A DNA stretch of 64,000 nucleotides from contig NZ_CP069396.1 of NCBI RefSeq assembly GCF_016887565.1, positions 8,786,001 to 8,850,000 of the forward strand, read 5' to 3'. Numbering within the stretch: the first letter of the stretch is position 1; every line of letters begins with the position of its first letter. The notes under the pieces are model-generated. The model was given only the letters and a program-made list of their open reading frames with translations, was not told where the DNA came from and made no database searches. Shown here one piece after another: positions 44,280 through 53,416 of this stretch. The translations under genes were made by a program, and so were the position numbers. This DNA comes from Archangium violaceum. Its GTDB lineage: Bacteria > Myxococcota > Myxococcia > Myxococcales > Myxococcaceae.

Positions 44280-45965
44280 GTGTCCACCCGTCCTGTCGGT
44301 ACGCGCCCACCTGGCGCTCGGCTACGCCCTTTTCTGGGCGGCTGGTTTCTCCTCGTCCTCTTCCTCCAGGCCTCCTGCGCCACAGGCACCCCACCCGGCA
44401 GCCTCCTCGTCGGCTACCGCTCCAACTCACTCACGCCCCCGCCGGCTCCCAAGGAGCGCGTGACCAGCACAGTGGAGCCCGGCTTCGAGTCCGCCACCGT
44501 GTACGTGGTGGACTTCATGGAGCCCGGTGCCATCACAACCCGGCCGGTGCCAATACCGAGGCCCGAGTTCCAGCAGGCCATCCAGCGGCTCGCTCGCGAC
44601 GTGCGATTGAAGCGGAAGTCGCCACGCGAGGCCGCCCACGAGTTGCTGGGCCTCGTGGCGACGGAGCCGGACGACCCATGGGTCACCATGACGGGTTATT
44701 GGGAGGTGGAGCAGCACTACCGCGCGGCCCCCACCTGGACACCGCTGCGTCAGGACGGCCCGGTCGAGCTCATTCCCGAGGCCGAAGCAGCCCTCAAGCA
44801 GAAGTACCTCAAGTGGTGTGAGCACCAGGGTGGCGGCGACTGCCTCGGTCTGCTGGACGACGGGCCCTACCTGCGCGCCGATGACCGGCGGGCGTTCGCC
44901 CTGGCGCTGGCTTTTGGCTCGGTGCTCGACGAGACGTACGAAGCCCTCAAGAGCGAGTTGCTGGACGTGCAGGTACTCGTCTCCATGGTCGTCTGGACGG
45001 TGGCCCTCTACTGCATGATGTGGGTAGTGCCCGAGCCGACGACCAAGGCCATTGCCGCCGGCATGACCCTCCTCCTGGTGGGCTACCTGGGTCTCAACAC
45101 GGTGTACGGCCTCATGGACGGGTGGGCCCGTATGGCCGACACGGCGCACCACGCCACCACCTTCAAGGAGCTGCGCACGGCGGGTGAGGAATTCGGCAAG
45201 GTGCTGGGCGAGGATGCGGCCCGGACCATGATTCTCGCCGTGTCCACACTCGCTGGACACACGCTGGGGCAGGTGGTGGCCCGGGTGAAGTCGCTTCCGC
45301 GCTTCAACCTCGCGGGGGCGCAGTTCGAGGCGCAGGGCGGCGCCGCCGTCATGGGGCGCCTGGAAGTCACCGAGGCGGCGGTCGCATCGGAAGGCGCCCT
45401 GGCCAAGGCGGTAGCGGCGGTGGAGACGGTGGCCACCTCTCCTCAGGGCCCCATGGCCGTGGTCATGCTCAAGAAGGGGACGGGCGGTGGGACGGGACAG
45501 GCCCCAGGGGGCCGCTTCGCCGAAACCGTCATTCGTCACCGGGGCGGCAACCGACAGGTGGAGCTCAGCGACGGCCAGCGTTGGCACTTGCCACGCGGCA
45601 ACTCTGCTGCGGACATTCCCGCCGAGGACAAGGTGGGAGACATGCTCCAGGAGGCCGTCACCAAGATCGCGAGGGAGTGGGGACCCCACAGGCTCTCGCG
45701 CAACGAGCGAGATGCCATCGACGAGGCCCTGAAGCAGGGCGAATACTGGCTGGCGAGACTGCTGGAGCGCGAGGCCCGGGGGCGTTATGTGCACGCACGG
45801 CTGAAAGCACAGTTCGAGGGACCCCTCCGATTCAAGCACCAAGGCGTTGACGTGGTTGACCCCGCCACGGGTCGCAAGTACGAGATTCTCTCCGGGACGG
45901 AATCCAATTTGGCTCGGCATGGTCGCCGCATGGCGAGCGAGTTCTTCCGGATGCTCACCTTCTGA
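44280..45965 (+). CDS. SitA-type lipoprotein toxin with a different C-terminal domain
   Basis: A 561-residue polymorphic toxin. The signal ends LQASC (Cys33). Residues about 170-345 match the scaffold of the SitA-like protein at 25877: CLGLLDDGPYLRADDRRAFALALAFG against CLTLFEDGPRLQDGDKRSLALALAVG, PEPTTK against PEPVTK, and a shared hydrophobic pair. The C-terminal about 110 residues are unrelated to that toxin and end VDVVDPATGRKYEILSGTESN, which could be the Asp and Glu strand of a PD-(D/E)XK nuclease; this is tentative. GTG start with GAGGTG upstream at 44270. The partner gene follows 11 bp after the stop. Confidence 0.83.
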   Translation: MSTRPVGTRPPGARLRPFLGGWFLLVLFLQASCATGTPPGSLLVGYRSNSLTPPPAPKERVTSTVEPGFESATVYVVDFMEPGAITTRPVPIPRPEFQQAIQRLARDVRLKRKSPREAAHELLGLVATEPDDPWVTMTGYWEVEQHYRAAPTWTPLRQDGPVELIPEAEAALKQKYLKWCEHQGGGDCLGLLDDGPYLRADDRRAFALALAFGSVLDETYEALKSELLDVQVLVSMVVWTVALYCMMWVVPEPTTKAIAAGMTLLLVGYLGLNTVYGLMDGWARMADTAHHATTFKELRTAGEEFGKVLGEDAARTMILAVSTLAGHTLGQVVARVKSLPRFNLAGAQFEAQGGAAVMGRLEVTEAAVASEGALAKAVAAVETVATSPQGPMAVVMLKKGTGGGTGQAPGGRFAETVIRHRGGNRQVELSDGQRWHLPRGNSAADIPAEDKVGDMLQEAVTKIAREWGPHRLSRNERDAIDEALKQGEYWLARLLEREARGRYVHARLKAQFEGPLRFKHQGVDVVDPATGRKYEILSGTESNLARHGRRMASEFFRMLTF

Positions 45966-45976
45966 AAGGGGCGGCC

Positions 45977-46609
45977 ATGGGGTGGCTGGAGAACGTCATC
46001 TTCAAAGACCAGGAGATTGAGAACGAGCGGCTGGAACTGACCGACAAGAATTCGCTCTACTATCTCAGCACCGGCTTGACGCTGCGCAATTGCACCGTCG
46101 TCCTGAAGGTTCCCGCCAGCCGCCTGATCATCAAGCAGGCCCAGTTCATCGATTGCACCTTCGAGGTGAAGCAGGAGCTAAAGAACCACCAATTTTGGGT
46201 GGCCGCGTCCCTGAAGGGCTGCCGCTTCAAGGGAAAGCTGACGGGGTGTGACTTCGGGTACTGGCCCGAATACGGAAGCGACCCTTGGTTTCAGCATGGA
46301 GCCATCGAGGACTGTGACTTCACCGAGGCCCGGCTGGATGGCTGCCGTATCATGGGCTGTGACCCTGCCACCATTCGCTTTCCCAAGTGGCCCTGCTTCA
46401 CCATCCTCGACCCCATCGGGCGAGCCTGCGAACTCAACAGCGTCCAGTGGCCGGGAGGTTTTCGCCCGATCATTGTGGAGGGGCAGTACGGGGATCCACC
46501 CCGCACGATGGCCGTAACGTTCTACGCCCCGGCCCTCGCCAAGCGCCGCGAGACCACCGAGGAAGCATTCAGGGCGGTCATTGAGCGGTTCGACTGCATC
46601 GTCTACTGA
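45977..46609 (+). CDS. Probable SitI-type immunity protein, pentapeptide-like
   Basis: A 210-residue soluble protein placed 11 bp behind the toxin gene. It contains irregular pentapeptide-like repeats (LTLRNCTVVLKV, IIKQAQFIDCTFEVK, ASLKGCRFKGKLTGCDFG, GAIEDCDFTEARLDGCRIMGCD), predicting a right-handed beta helix. This family is typical behind Sit and other myxobacterial toxins and should bind and block the toxin's tip. The ATG follows an AAAGGGG site. Confidence 0.8.
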   Translation: MGWLENVIFKDQEIENERLELTDKNSLYYLSTGLTLRNCTVVLKVPASRLIIKQAQFIDCTFEVKQELKNHQFWVAASLKGCRFKGKLTGCDFGYWPEYGSDPWFQHGAIEDCDFTEARLDGCRIMGCDPATIRFPKWPCFTILDPIGRACELNSVQWPGGFRPIIVEGQYGDPPRTMAVTFYAPALAKRRETTEEAFRAVIERFDCIVY

Positions 46610-46654
46610 CAGGACCGTGCGGAGAATCGCCCTATTGAGGGGGCGCGAGGCAGC

Positions 46655-46748
46655 GACAACACTGCGGCCTGCCCGCGTTGCCCGGTTCGCAACCTGTGCG
46701 TCCTCCGTGCCCCCCGCCGACTGTCTCTTCACGTGGCACCGCTGGTGA
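46655..46748 (+). pseudogene. C-terminal debris of the immunity-like family
   Basis: The frame ending at 46748 reads PPADCLFTWHRW and stops, nearly the same as the ending DCLFTPHRW of the frameshifted gene at 43339. Upstream of this the sequence has no clear coding character. It lies directly after the second Sit pair and looks like what is left of a spare immunity gene. Confidence 0.55.
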
Positions 46749-46754
46749 GCCGTT

Positions 46755-48074
46755 TCAACGACCCGCCACCGCTTCTTTCAGCCACCGCTCTATCTCATCC
46801 GCGGCGTGCACCTCGGCACCCTCGTTGCTGGCACGCATACCGAGCGCCCTGGCCCGCTCGCGGACCTCTGGACGATCGACTTCCCGGAGCGCCGAGGCCA
46901 GACCGTCCACGCTCAGCTCACGTCTGGACAGCATCGTCCCGATCCCCTTCTCGCGCACGATGTGTCCCCAGACATCCTGCGCGAAGAAGGCCGGAATGAT
47001 CACCGAGGGCACGCCCGCCGTGGTCACCGCCCCCGTCGTCCCCGCTCCTCCGTGGTGCACGACCGCCTTCACCCGGGGGAAGAGCCAGTCGTGCGGCAGG
47101 TTGTCATCCACGTACACGTCCGCCGGGAACGAGCTCCGCCCGTCCACGGTGTTGCGGTGCAGGATGCCCCGCTGACCCGTGACCCGCAGGGCCTCGAGCA
47201 GGAGGTCCGTCACGGCCTTCTTGTCGTGCACGCCCCAGCTCCCGAAGCCGATGTAGACGGGGGGCGCTCCCGCCTCGACGAAGTCCTTCAACCGCGCGTC
47301 CGGCTGCTGCTGCTGCGTCGCCAGGCGCCAGCGCCCGGTCTGGGAGAACCACTCGGGCCAGTCATCGGGCCGCTCCACCAACTCCCGGCTCCACGCCACC
47401 AGCACCGGCAACCGGAAGAGGAGTCCGGGACGGTGGTACTCACCCAGCAGGTCCACCGGCAGCCGCTGCTCCCTCCGCCACGCGTTCACCAGGTCCCACG
47501 TGAAGAGCCCCCCGACAAGGTTCTTCAGCCGCGTGGTGGCGAGGTTGAGAAGCTCGTTGCGCTGCTGGACGCGGTTGTCCGAGACGCAATAGCGCCGCGT
47601 CGGGATGAAGCCCGGATCGAAGAAGGCCTGGAAGATGGGGATGCCGCGCCGCTCGGCGATGTGGAGCGCGGGGCTCGTGAAGGCGGCGTTGCTGAGGAGG
47701 ACGTCGGCCCCCGCGGTCGCCTGCCAGAACTGCCGGAACTGGGAGGGCACCATGCGCCGCTGCCACGACGCTAAGAGCTTCACCCCGTCCGGCCCTCCAT
47801 CGCTGCTCGCGAGGGAGTGCATCAGCTCCTCGGTGCCGTCTTCCTCCAGTTCGAAGAAGTCGAGCCCGTGCTCCTCGACGAAGGAGCGGAAGGGAGCCCT
47901 CGCCGCGAGCACCACGCGGTGGCCACGGCGGATGAGCTCCGACCCGAGGGCGACGAAGGGCTGAACGTCCCCCCGCGAGCCCCACGTGAGCGCCACGAAC
48001 CGGAGGGAAGGCTTCCGCTGGAAATGGCGCAGGTACTCCCTGGGCCAGAGGCTCCTCTTCGAGATCGTCATCAT
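46755..48074 (-). CDS. Sterol/lipid glycosyltransferase (GT1 family)
   Basis: A 439-residue GT-B enzyme. The N-terminal domain opens with RFVALTWGSRGDVQPFVALGSELIRRGH, the hallmark of sterol 3-beta-glucosyltransferases and related GT1 enzymes. The nucleotide-sugar end is present (VYIGFGSWG, then VKAVVHHGGAGTTGAVTTAGVPSVIIPAFFAQDVWG with the catalytic-domain HHGGAGT). It should glycosylate a sterol, hopanoid or polyketide acceptor. Some myxobacteria make sterols, so the acceptor question is open. The start is ATG at 48074 or 48071, both near GGAAGG. It follows the phosphoesterase gene by 7 bp. Confidence 0.88.
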   Translation of the reverse strand: MMTISKRSLWPREYLRHFQRKPSLRFVALTWGSRGDVQPFVALGSELIRRGHRVVLAARAPFRSFVEEHGLDFFELEEDGTEELMHSLASSDGGPDGVKLLASWQRRMVPSQFRQFWQATAGADVLLSNAAFTSPALHIAERRGIPIFQAFFDPGFIPTRRYCVSDNRVQQRNELLNLATTRLKNLVGGLFTWDLVNAWRREQRLPVDLLGEYHRPGLLFRLPVLVAWSRELVERPDDWPEWFSQTGRWRLATQQQQPDARLKDFVEAGAPPVYIGFGSWGVHDKKAVTDLLLEALRVTGQRGILHRNTVDGRSSFPADVYVDDNLPHDWLFPRVKAVVHHGGAGTTGAVTTAGVPSVIIPAFFAQDVWGHIVREKGIGTMLSRRELSVDGLASALREVDRPEVRERARALGMRASNEGAEVHAADEIERWLKEAVAGR

Positions 48075-48081
48075 CCTTCCT

Positions 48082-48990
48082 TCAGTACCCTGTTCCCAAG
48101 GGCTCGGGCCCGGAGGGGACCGGCAAGGAGCGCAGGCCCCACGGCTCACCGGCCCGCCAGGACACCTCGCCGGAGATGCCCCACCCGGCGCACACCATGT
48201 CCCGGCCCCGGAACTCCATCCAGAACACCGACTCGTCGGGCCTCGCCGCCTGGTCCAGGCAGGCCACGCGCGTCAGCGCCCTCCCGCCGCTCGACCCCAG
48301 CGTCACCGCGAAGGCCCGGTGTGAGTGCCCGCAAAGCACCCACTTCGGATGCACCGTCTCCACCAGCCTCCGGGTGATGGGGTTGCCAATCCAGTACGAC
48401 GGCAGCGTCCGGCCCGGCGGCGGCTCTCCCTGCTCCTGCGCCCGCTGCGGCAGACCCCTCGGCCACTCGTGCACCAGCAGCAGGTCCACGTCCCTCAGCG
48501 CCGCCACTTTCTCCACCTCGGGCGCGCGGAAGTACCCGGCCTGCTTCGCCGTGTCGAGCGAGCGCGGCCGCTTCAGCGGCTGCTCGTAGAAGCGCGGCGC
48601 GTGGATGCCCGACAGGTACCCCACCCGCAGCCCGTACAGCTCCTTCAGGCCCGCCCGCCCCAGGTAGTGCATGTTCGGCGCGAGCTGACAGCCATCCGGC
48701 GCGTCGTGCAGCGTCTCGAAGTCCTCGTTGTTCCCGGCGATGAAGTACATCGGCCGCTTCATCGCCCGCACCCCGTCCGCGTACTCGGCGAACTCGGCCG
48801 GCATGGCGCGCTTGGTCGCCTTGCGCTTCAGGTCGTCCGCCTGCCGGAAGGCCTCCACGTCCCCTACCGCCAGCACCAGATCCACCGGGCGGCCCCGCGC
48901 CTCCGCCAGCGCGTCGAGCCACGCATCAACGCGCTGAAAACGCCCGTGGATGTCTCCCACACCGGCGACCAGGAGGGATTCTGGAGCCAT
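48082..48990 (-). CDS. Dbr1-like calcineurin-type metallophosphoesterase
   Basis: A 302-residue phosphoesterase with every metal motif: GDIHG (Asp13, His15), GDVEAF, GNNE, HEWP and CGHSHR. The arrangement GDVEAFRQADDLKRKATKRAMPAEFAEYADG followed by APNMHYLGRAGLKELYGLRVGYLSG resembles the N-terminal domain of lariat-debranching enzymes, which recur in myxobacteria and other bacteria with unknown substrates. The ATG at 48990 is used; a GTG at 49002 is possible. First gene of a pair with the glycosyltransferase. Confidence 0.85.
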   Translation of the reverse strand: MAPESLLVAGVGDIHGRFQRVDAWLDALAEARGRPVDLVLAVGDVEAFRQADDLKRKATKRAMPAEFAEYADGVRAMKRPMYFIAGNNEDFETLHDAPDGCQLAPNMHYLGRAGLKELYGLRVGYLSGIHAPRFYEQPLKRPRSLDTAKQAGYFRAPEVEKVAALRDVDLLLVHEWPRGLPQRAQEQGEPPPGRTLPSYWIGNPITRRLVETVHPKWVLCGHSHRAFAVTLGSSGGRALTRVACLDQAARPDESVFWMEFRGRDMVCAGWGISGEVSWRAGEPWGLRSLPVPSGPEPLGTGY

Positions 48991-49050
48991 CGTGCCTACC
49001 ACCCTGCCCCGCCCCGCTCGCCCTGTCGAGTGGGTTCTCCCCGCGCTGTG

Positions 49051-49089
49051 TCAAATAGGAAAAGGGACGCCCCCCCTCGGGAGCGTCCC
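49051..49089 (-). terminator. Intrinsic terminator of the vWA lipoprotein gene
   Basis: GGGACGC (49064-49070) pairs with GCGTCCC (49083-49089). On the minus strand the stem is followed by TTTTCCTATTT. It lies 25 bp past the stop of the large lipoprotein gene and separates it from the phosphoesterase gene. Confidence 0.85.
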
Positions 49090-49113
49090 CTCTGATTCCC
49101 CCAGCCCCCGGCC

Positions 49114-52077
49114 CTAGCAGCCCACCGGGTAGGTGATCTCCACGGACGCCCCGGGCGGAGGCGCCGTCTCACTGTCGAAGACGAGGGTGTTGGTGTTCCG
49201 GTCGTACACCCACCCGGTCTTCACCTCCACGCCGTCCACCTTCACCACGATGCGCGAGGGATCCGAGGGCGCCTCGCTCAGCGGGAAGGTGCGGTTGGGC
49301 CCGAAGGCGCTCTCGGAGATGTTCTCCAGCGAGTCGGCCCAGTTCGGCGTGCAGATGTTCTCCACCACACCTCCCGTACTCTGGGCGAGCTGGATGTAGC
49401 GGCTGCCGGAGCTGCTGGCCTTGGGGCACACGCTCAGGTCCCCCGGCCCGACGATGGCGGAGAAGACGACCTTGGTCCGGTCCCCGCCCTTCAGACCCAG
49501 CAGGAACGTTTCGTAGAAGGACACCGGCTGCGGCGAGAAGTCCTCCTCGTCCGACAGCGCGATGATGGCCAGCTTGGCGTCCTCGCGCAGGAAGCCGGAG
49601 TTGCCGTCCAGCACCTGCGGCGTGCGCGGATCATCCACGTTGTACACCAGCGGATCCGCCAGGGCGCGGTACATGGCCTCCAGGCCCTGCTCGTTCCAGT
49701 GGCACACGCCCACGTTGGTGTTGCGCGCGAAGACCGACTCGGCCGCCGGCGTGGTGGGCGTGATGATGCGCGGCGACGAGTTGTCGACGGGGAAGAAGCG
49801 GCCGTTCTCACCACCCTCGGCGCCACCCGGGCACATCGCCCAGCCACCCGAGGAGCGCTCGAGGCCCGTGGTGGTGACGGCGATGTGGTAGTCCACGCCC
49901 GTGTTCGCCGCGTGCGACAGGAAGGCCGCGAAGTTCTGACCCAGGTTCTGCTGCTCGTCCATCATCGAGCCCGAGTTGTCCACCAGGAACAGCACGTCCA
50001 CCTTGGACAGCGACTGCTGGACGAACTGGTCCGTCTGCTCGTTCTTGAGGACGCCCTTGCCCACCAGGCCCACGGTGTAGGGCGTGCCCGTGCCCAGGTC
50101 GAAGCGCATGGCGGCGGCGTCGTCCCCATCACCCTGGGGCTCGTACGTCACCTTCACGCGGGACACGCTGTTGGCGCCGAGCACCTGGGGGAAGAGGAAG
50201 CCGTGCGACACCTTGAAGTCGCTGGCGTCACCGTCGAGGCCCAGGCCCACCAGCGTGGTGGGGCCGGCGCACTTGTTGTAGACGACCAGCTCGCGCTCCT
50301 TCGGACCGCAGGTGAGCCGGGTGACGCCGAAGTCCAGGTTGGTGGGCTGCACGGAGAAGCAGCCCTGCACGCCGCGGCCGTGGAGCTGCGCCGTCAGGTG
50401 GCCGTTGCTCGGGTGGTTCACCCAGCCCTCCGCGATGCCGGAGAACTCCCCCTCCGCGCCCGGCTTGAAGCGCGCCAGCAGCAGGGCCCGCTGCCCCGGC
50501 TGCAACACGGTGTTGCCCGTCTTGTCCGCGCGGAAGGCCTCATCCGAGCCCTCGGAGATCTGCATCCCGGCCAGGTAGCACTCGGAGGAGCCCACGTTGC
50601 GCACCCCCACCGCGAGCGTCACCTCCGAGCCCACCGGCACGTTGCCGAACTCCAACCGGGCCGGCTCCACCTGGTACTGGCAGGGCGAGAACACCTTGCC
50701 CGTCCCCAGCACCTTCACCACCTCGGTGGAGGTGCTGCGCCCGTTGAGCAGCCTGGCGACGAGCTCCGCCTCGCCCCCGCCGACGCCCGCGCGCGGCATG
50801 AAGGTGATGGGCACGGTGGCCGTCTGCCCCATGGGAATGGGCAGGCTGGTGGAGGCCTGATTCAGCATGAAGTAGCCGCCCTTCTTCGTGGTGAGCTTCA
50901 GGTCGCTCAGCAGCACGTCGTTGCGGCAGCGGTTGATGATCTGTACGTCCCGGGTGGCGCTCATGCCCTCGGCCACCACGCCGAAGTCGAGCGGATCCGG
51001 CTGCAGCACCACGCACGAGGCGCCCCCCTCGCCCGCGAGCGCCACCTTGGGGCCCGGCTTCGAGGTGCCCATGGGCCGCACGTCCAGCTCCAGGCGCGCC
51101 TCGCGCATGGTGCCACTGACCGTTGGCGAGAAGCCCACCTTCACCTCCACCACCGCGCCCGGAACGAGCACGTTGCCCGAGACGGTGGGCGCGCTCACCA
51201 CCCGGAAGGCCCCGCTCACGTTGTCCAGCAGGTTCACCCCGCCCCAGGACATGGGTTCGGTGCCCAGGTTGCGGATGGTGATGCGCTCCTCGGCGACGGC
51301 GCCCAGCGCCACGCGGCCGAAGTCCACCCGCAGGGGCGTCACCTCCAACTTCGAGGCGATGCCAGCCCCCGCCAGCGTCACCACGACGGGCTCGCACGTG
51401 GGACACACGCCCACGCGCGCCAGGCCCTGCGCCGGGCCCAGCCGCTCCGGCCGGAAGGACAGCTGCAACGCGCGCTGCTCACCCGGCTTGAGCGTGAAGG
51501 ACGCGCCCGCGTCACTGGACCCGAACTCGTCCGCGTCCGCGCCGTCGAGCACCAGGTTCACCGGGCTCTCCACCCGGGTGGGGTTGCGCACCACCAGCTC
51601 GCGCACCACCACGTTGCCCAGCTCCACGTTGCCGAAGTCGATCTGCGCCGCCTTCACCTCCACCCACGCCTTCACGCCCTGGCCGGCCACGCCCAGCTGC
51701 GCCACGCCGTCCTTGCCCGCGTTGCCGGCGTCCGTGAGCACCTCCAGCACGCCCTGCACCGAGCCCTCCACGTCCGGCGTGAAGCGCACCTCCAGCTCAC
51801 GCTCACCCCCCGCCTTCAGCTCGAAGGAATCAAAGGGCAGCACCTCCACATTGGGCAGGCTCGCGGTGGCTCCGTGCACCGTGAAGGCCGCGCGGCCCTG
51901 GTTCACCAGCCGCACCTTCATCGTCTTGGAGACACCCACCGCCGACAGGCCGAATTCGATCTTCTCGGGCGAGGCCACCAGCCCCGACTGTGCGCGATGC
52001 GACGAGGGCCTATCGCACCCCACCCCCATCAGGGCCCACAGGCACGCCGCCATGCACACCCAGCGCAATCCAACCAT
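49114..52077 (-). CDS. Large lipoprotein with choice-of-anchor repeats and vWA domain
   Basis: A 987-residue protein with a lipoprotein signal (ALMGVGC, Cys21). Residues about 35-700 contain some seven immunoglobulin-like ASH/choice-of-anchor-D repeats (SPEKIEFGLSAVG, AAQIDFGNVELG, PLRVDFGRVALG, PDPLDFGVVAEG, PARLEFGNVPVG, PTNLDFGVTRL). A vWA domain follows with an intact metal-site LVDNSGSM near residue 700 and SDEED later, then a short beta-rich tail. The architecture suggests an outer-surface adhesion or scaffolding role. Monocistronic with its own terminator. Confidence 0.9.
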   Translation of the reverse strand: MVGLRWVCMAACLWALMGVGCDRPSSHRAQSGLVASPEKIEFGLSAVGVSKTMKVRLVNQGRAAFTVHGATASLPNVEVLPFDSFELKAGGERELEVRFTPDVEGSVQGVLEVLTDAGNAGKDGVAQLGVAGQGVKAWVEVKAAQIDFGNVELGNVVVRELVVRNPTRVESPVNLVLDGADADEFGSSDAGASFTLKPGEQRALQLSFRPERLGPAQGLARVGVCPTCEPVVVTLAGAGIASKLEVTPLRVDFGRVALGAVAEERITIRNLGTEPMSWGGVNLLDNVSGAFRVVSAPTVSGNVLVPGAVVEVKVGFSPTVSGTMREARLELDVRPMGTSKPGPKVALAGEGGASCVVLQPDPLDFGVVAEGMSATRDVQIINRCRNDVLLSDLKLTTKKGGYFMLNQASTSLPIPMGQTATVPITFMPRAGVGGGEAELVARLLNGRSTSTEVVKVLGTGKVFSPCQYQVEPARLEFGNVPVGSEVTLAVGVRNVGSSECYLAGMQISEGSDEAFRADKTGNTVLQPGQRALLLARFKPGAEGEFSGIAEGWVNHPSNGHLTAQLHGRGVQGCFSVQPTNLDFGVTRLTCGPKERELVVYNKCAGPTTLVGLGLDGDASDFKVSHGFLFPQVLGANSVSRVKVTYEPQGDGDDAAAMRFDLGTGTPYTVGLVGKGVLKNEQTDQFVQQSLSKVDVLFLVDNSGSMMDEQQNLGQNFAAFLSHAANTGVDYHIAVTTTGLERSSGGWAMCPGGAEGGENGRFFPVDNSSPRIITPTTPAAESVFARNTNVGVCHWNEQGLEAMYRALADPLVYNVDDPRTPQVLDGNSGFLREDAKLAIIALSDEEDFSPQPVSFYETFLLGLKGGDRTKVVFSAIVGPGDLSVCPKASSSGSRYIQLAQSTGGVVENICTPNWADSLENISESAFGPNRTFPLSEAPSDPSRIVVKVDGVEVKTGWVYDRNTNTLVFDSETAPPPGASVEITYPVGC

Positions 52078-52270
52078 CGAAGCCTCCCCGGATCAGCGCA
52101 CACACAAGCCGCGCGATCTCCAGCCACACCTGGGGTGAGGGCCTCTGCAACCTCGGGGCCTGGGGAAGCACGTGCCCCACTGACGCGACAAGTCGCGGGA
52201 CTACAGGGAAAACTATTGGACCCAACGTGGAAACGAGCTGCCCTGCCGTCGGTCCTCCCTGAAAACTTTT

Positions 52271-52314
52271 CCTGAGTGCCCAGCGGATGACGGGAAAAAA
52301 CCGGAACACTCAGG
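52271..52314. repeat. 8-bp inverted repeat upstream of the vWA lipoprotein gene
   Basis: CCTGAGTG (52271-52278) and CACTCAGG (52307-52314) are exact complements about 28 bp apart, in the 266-bp gap between the EamA stop and the lipoprotein start. There is no U-run on either strand. It may be a weak terminator of the EamA gene or an operator. Confidence 0.4.
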
Positions 52315-52343
52315 GACAGGAAGGGGAAACACGAACTCCACGC

Positions 52344-53240
52344 TCAGGGTGAAGGTCGGGAAGCTGGGAGTAATAGGCGAGGAGCCAGGCCCGTTCCCCA
52401 CAGCACGCCACTCATGCACACCAATGCACCCACCATGGCGAGCGGCTGGAGGGGCTCGCCCAGCAGCAGCGCGCCGAGCAGCCAGGAGAAGGCCGGGGTG
52501 AGCTGGGTGGTGATGCCACCGCCCGCCGCCGTCACGTAGCCCATGGCGTAGGTGAAGATCATCTGAGCGGCCACGGAGGACAGGCCCACGCCAAGCAGCG
52601 GCCCCAGCATGTCCCAGCTCAGGGGACGCCAGTCCTGTAGGGCGAAGGGCAGGCCGAACAGCAGCCCGAAGAAACAGAAGGAGAGGAAGATGGAGGCGGC
52701 GTCGGTATCACCGCGCAGGGCCCGCAGGGCGATGACGGCCGCGCCACTGAGGACGGCGGACAGCGCCCCGGCCAGGGCCCCGGTGCCGAGCGTGAGGCCC
52801 ACCCCGTCCTGCACCGTGCTCCAGATGACGAGCCCCGCGCCCACCGTGGTGGCCACCAGCCCGGTGGCCAGGTACCCGTTCACCCGCTCGCCCAGGATGA
52901 AGATGCCGAGGATGGCGGCGCAGAGGGGCCAGCAGGAGTTGAGCAGCGAGGCGGGCCCCACGGCGATCCGGTCGATGGCCATGAAATAGAAGTAGACGGA
53001 GCCGCCACCGAAGAGGCCTCGCAGGGCCCACAGCCCGGGCCGGCCCATGCGCGGCCGTTGCCCGGTGAGCGGGAAGTAAAGCGCGAGGAAGACGAGCCCG
53101 ATGGCGAAGCGCGCGCACACCACCTGTCCCACCGAGAGACGGCCCGCCACGGAGCGCGCGAAGAAGGCCATGAAGGCGAAGAGCAGGCTGGAGACGACGA
53201 GCAGGGGCGAGCCGCGGAAGCGCTCGGGGATGGGGGGCAT
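52344..53240 (-). CDS. EamA/DMT-family transporter
   Basis: A 298-residue inner-membrane protein with ten predicted helices in two EamA repeats (about 10-145 and 160-290; LRGLFGGGSVYFYFMAIDRIAVGPASLLNSCWPLCAAILGIFILGERVNGYLATG, and VTAAGGGITTQLTPAFSWLLGALLLGEPL). Drug/metabolite transporters of this type export amino acids, nucleotides or drugs; the substrate cannot be inferred. It diverges from uvrA with 176 bp between the starts. Confidence 0.9.
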   Translation of the reverse strand: MPPIPERFRGSPLLVVSSLLFAFMAFFARSVAGRLSVGQVVCARFAIGLVFLALYFPLTGQRPRMGRPGLWALRGLFGGGSVYFYFMAIDRIAVGPASLLNSCWPLCAAILGIFILGERVNGYLATGLVATTVGAGLVIWSTVQDGVGLTLGTGALAGALSAVLSGAAVIALRALRGDTDAASIFLSFCFFGLLFGLPFALQDWRPLSWDMLGPLLGVGLSSVAAQMIFTYAMGYVTAAGGGITTQLTPAFSWLLGALLLGEPLQPLAMVGALVCMSGVLWGTGLAPRLLLPASRPSP

Positions 53241-53331
53241 GGCGGCGGCACCCTAACCCGGAAGCGTCCGGGTCCCCAGCCCTGCTCCGCCCGCCCGGTG
53301 CCCGGCCGGCCAGCAGGGGAATGGGCCTTGA

Positions 53332-53348
53332 AAATCCATCCGTTCAGG
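53332..53348 (+). promoter_or_regulatory. Possible LexA-type SOS site before uvrA
   Basis: A 17-bp window ending GTTCAGG resembles the SOS motif described for Myxococcus (a degenerate left half followed by GTTCAG plus G or C). The right half matches fully; the left half matches at about seven of ten positions. It lies 68 bp before the uvrA start, a sensible operator distance. Pattern-based only. Confidence 0.35.
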
Positions 53349-53416
53349 ACCATTCAAGCCCCGCCCCCGCTTTCCCCCTACCTGAGCGCCCTTTCAGTGG
53401 TGTAGACCCCGCCCCC

